Both the position numbers and the translations under genes were made by a program. From Pseudomonadota bacterium (GTDB taxonomy: Bacteria > Pseudomonadota > Gammaproteobacteria > Burkholderiales > Thiobacillaceae), in assembly GCA_030836725.1 (NCBI GenBank), contig JAUPLV010000111.1, positions 1-7,076 of the forward strand: a DNA stretch of 7,076 nt, read 5' to 3'. Positions 6,795 to 7,076 of the stretch are shown here, piece after piece. Numbering within the stretch: the first letter of the stretch is position 1; each line of letters opens with the position of its first letter. The notes under the pieces are model-generated. The model was not told the origin of the DNA. It worked only from the letters and a program-made list of their open reading frames with translations, and ran no database searches.

Positions 6795-6846
6795 CCTCTC
6801 CCTTGCCCCAAGGAATACCGTCCCTGCGGGACATAAGGGGTGAGGG
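6795..6846. repeat. Palindromic repeat unit 2 (direct copy of unit 3)
   Basis: Positions 6795-6840 match 6951-6996 in the same orientation with one mismatch (A6814 versus G6970). It contains the small hairpin GTCCC-TGC-GGGAC (6820-6832) and an arm CCTTG/CAAGG. Its right end is cut short: it passes directly into the subunit A tail copy at 6847. Confidence 0.75.
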
Positions 6847-6948
6847 CTGGAAGAGTCCGCATGCGTTGGAAAACCTCGCTGCGTTGCAGGTGAAGATGGC
6901 AGCCACTCCAGATGCGTTCGAACCGCTGCAGCAGGAATATGCGAAATT
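6847..6948 (+). pseudogene. Diverged duplicate of the 3' end of the subunit A gene
   Basis: This stretch aligns without gaps to 6497-6598 of the subunit A gene at a constant offset of 350 bp; I count 74 identical of 104 bases over 6497-6600 versus 6847-6950. Translated, it reads GWKSPHALENLAAL, then continues AATPDAFEPLQQEYA, against RWKSQHGSDDLPAL and AAIPEAFEPLLQEYA in subunit A (residues 555-588). About 19 of 33 residues are identical, and many changes are conservative (D/E, R/K, Q/K, I/M). It has no start of its own and lies between two direct repeat copies. It is a fragment, not a functional gene. Confidence 0.85.
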
Positions 6949-7020
6949 CCCCTCTCCCTTGCCCCAAGGGATACCGTCCCTGCGGGACATAAGGGGAGAG
7001 GGGCTAGGGGAGAGGGTGAG
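6949..7020. repeat. Palindromic repeat unit 3
   Basis: The arms CCCCTCTCCCTT (6949-6960) and AAGGGGAGAGGGG (6991-7003) pair except for one bulged base, with inner hairpin GTCCC-TGC-GGGAC (6976-6988). It extends into GGGGAGAGGGTGAG, the partner of the left end at 6671. It is nearly identical to unit 2 over its first 46 bases. Confidence 0.75.
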
Positions 7021-7031
7021 CGCGCAAGCGC
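7020..7031 (+). other. Small GNRA-type hairpin just before the subunit B start
   Basis: GCGC-GCAA-GCGC would form a 4-bp stem with a GCAA tetraloop in the message, ending 13 nt before the ATG at 7045. AGGG at 7033-7036 could act as a weak ribosome binding site. Function unknown. Confidence 0.3.
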
Positions 7032-7044
7032 CAGGGCCACAACC

Positions 7045-7076
7045 ATGAAACAACTCGACTTCGCCCGCCAACTTCG
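7045..7076 (+). CDS. atpB: Start of the next operon gene, probably A/V-type ATPase subunit B (partial, runs off the window)
   Basis: Only ten complete codons are visible (MKQLDFARQL, then a partial codon). The identity as the nucleotide-binding but non-catalytic subunit B rests on position: in nearly all A/V-type operons B follows A directly. The visible residues are too few to confirm the family, and B subunits usually begin with a strand containing E-Y or a similar pair soon after the start, which cannot be checked here. Subunit D would be expected next. Confidence 0.6.
   Translation, partial: MKQLDFARQL

Larger units (their letters stand above)
6671..7020. mobile_element. Composite palindromic-repeat insertion between the A and B genes
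   Basis: The spacer is bounded by inverted ends: 6671-6693 (starting CTCACCCTCTCCCC) and 6997-7020 (ending GGGGAGAGGGTGAG), which match apart from a one-base length difference and a mismatch. Inside are three units of one repeat family, beginning CCCTCTCC-like and, where complete, ending GGAGAGGG-like, plus a diverged fragment of the subunit A gene. No transposase is present. Many proteobacterial genomes carry dispersed REP-like palindromes of this CCCTCTCC/GGAGAGGG type; this looks like a cluster of them. I found no clear target duplication, and the outer limits are approximate. Confidence 0.65.
6632..7048 (+). other. 138-codon open frame bridging subunits A and B, probably not a true gene
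   Basis: The frame starts at an ATG overlapping the A stop (ATGA, 6632-6635) and ends with a TGA overlapping the ATG of the next gene (ATGA, 7045-7048). Its translation is mostly repeat-derived: two copies of PSPLPQGIPSLRDIRGEG, with a piece similar to the subunit A tail between them. No protein family is recognised and no domain is expected. It may still be translated by coupled ribosomes and so keep the operon message ribosome-covered across the repeats. The opposite strand is also open here, so openness alone is weak evidence. Confidence 0.3.

Noticed and set aside
6671..7020. CRISPR-like array in the A-B spacer
   Set aside because: Repeats are palindromic units of unequal length with only two near-identical copies, no uniform spacers and no cas genes.

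Overview
The window holds most of an A/V-type (vacuolar/archaeal-type) ATPase operon, all on the plus strand. It sits in high-GC DNA whose codon use and protein style suggest a proteobacterium, most likely a betaproteobacterium. That placement is an inference from composition and general resemblance; there is no rRNA or other marker gene here. Gene symbols follow the A/V-type scheme (atpA = catalytic subunit A, and so on; ntpI and ntpK = membrane subunits) and must not be confused with F-type atp names.

Layout. Positions 1-12 are unexplained flank. A 234-bp non-coding element (18-251) with 17-nt terminal inverted repeats and a perfect 5-bp target duplication (ATGAT) is a textbook MITE. A 66-nt leader (252-317) with a small hairpin follows. 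Then come subunit C (318-1361), subunit I (1361-3253), a spacer with a heptamer tandem array and a strong ribosome binding site, subunit K (3334-3774), subunit F (3774-4121), a 70-nt gap, subunit E (4192-4830), subunit A (4836-6635), a 409-nt repeat-filled spacer (6636-7044), and the first codons of what should be subunit B (7045 to the window end). C/I and K/F overlap by one base (TGATG), and E/A are 5 nt apart, as in a translationally coupled operon.

How the genes work together. A, with B, forms the A3B3 nucleotide-hydrolysing or ATP-synthesising head. F (with D, not in the window) is the rotor shaft. C is the socket joining the shaft to the membrane ring built from K. I is the membrane stator with the two ion-channel arginines. 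E is a peripheral stalk. The partners D and G/H are not seen: D may follow B, and G/H may lie upstream of the MITE or elsewhere. Subunit K lacks the glutamine and the serine/threonine that accompany sodium binding in Na+ rings, so proton coupling is the better guess.

The most unusual part is the A-B spacer. It contains palindromic repeats of one family (start CCCTCTCC, end GGAGAGGG), outer inverted repeats, and a diverged 102-nt copy of the 3' tail of the subunit A gene. This copy lies exactly 350 bp downstream of the original, and the same peptide is still readable in it. An open frame crosses the whole spacer and touches both the A stop and the B start. No unknown gene system such as a defence island, CRISPR array or novel RNA was found; the novelty is in the mobile and repeat structure around a known enzyme.
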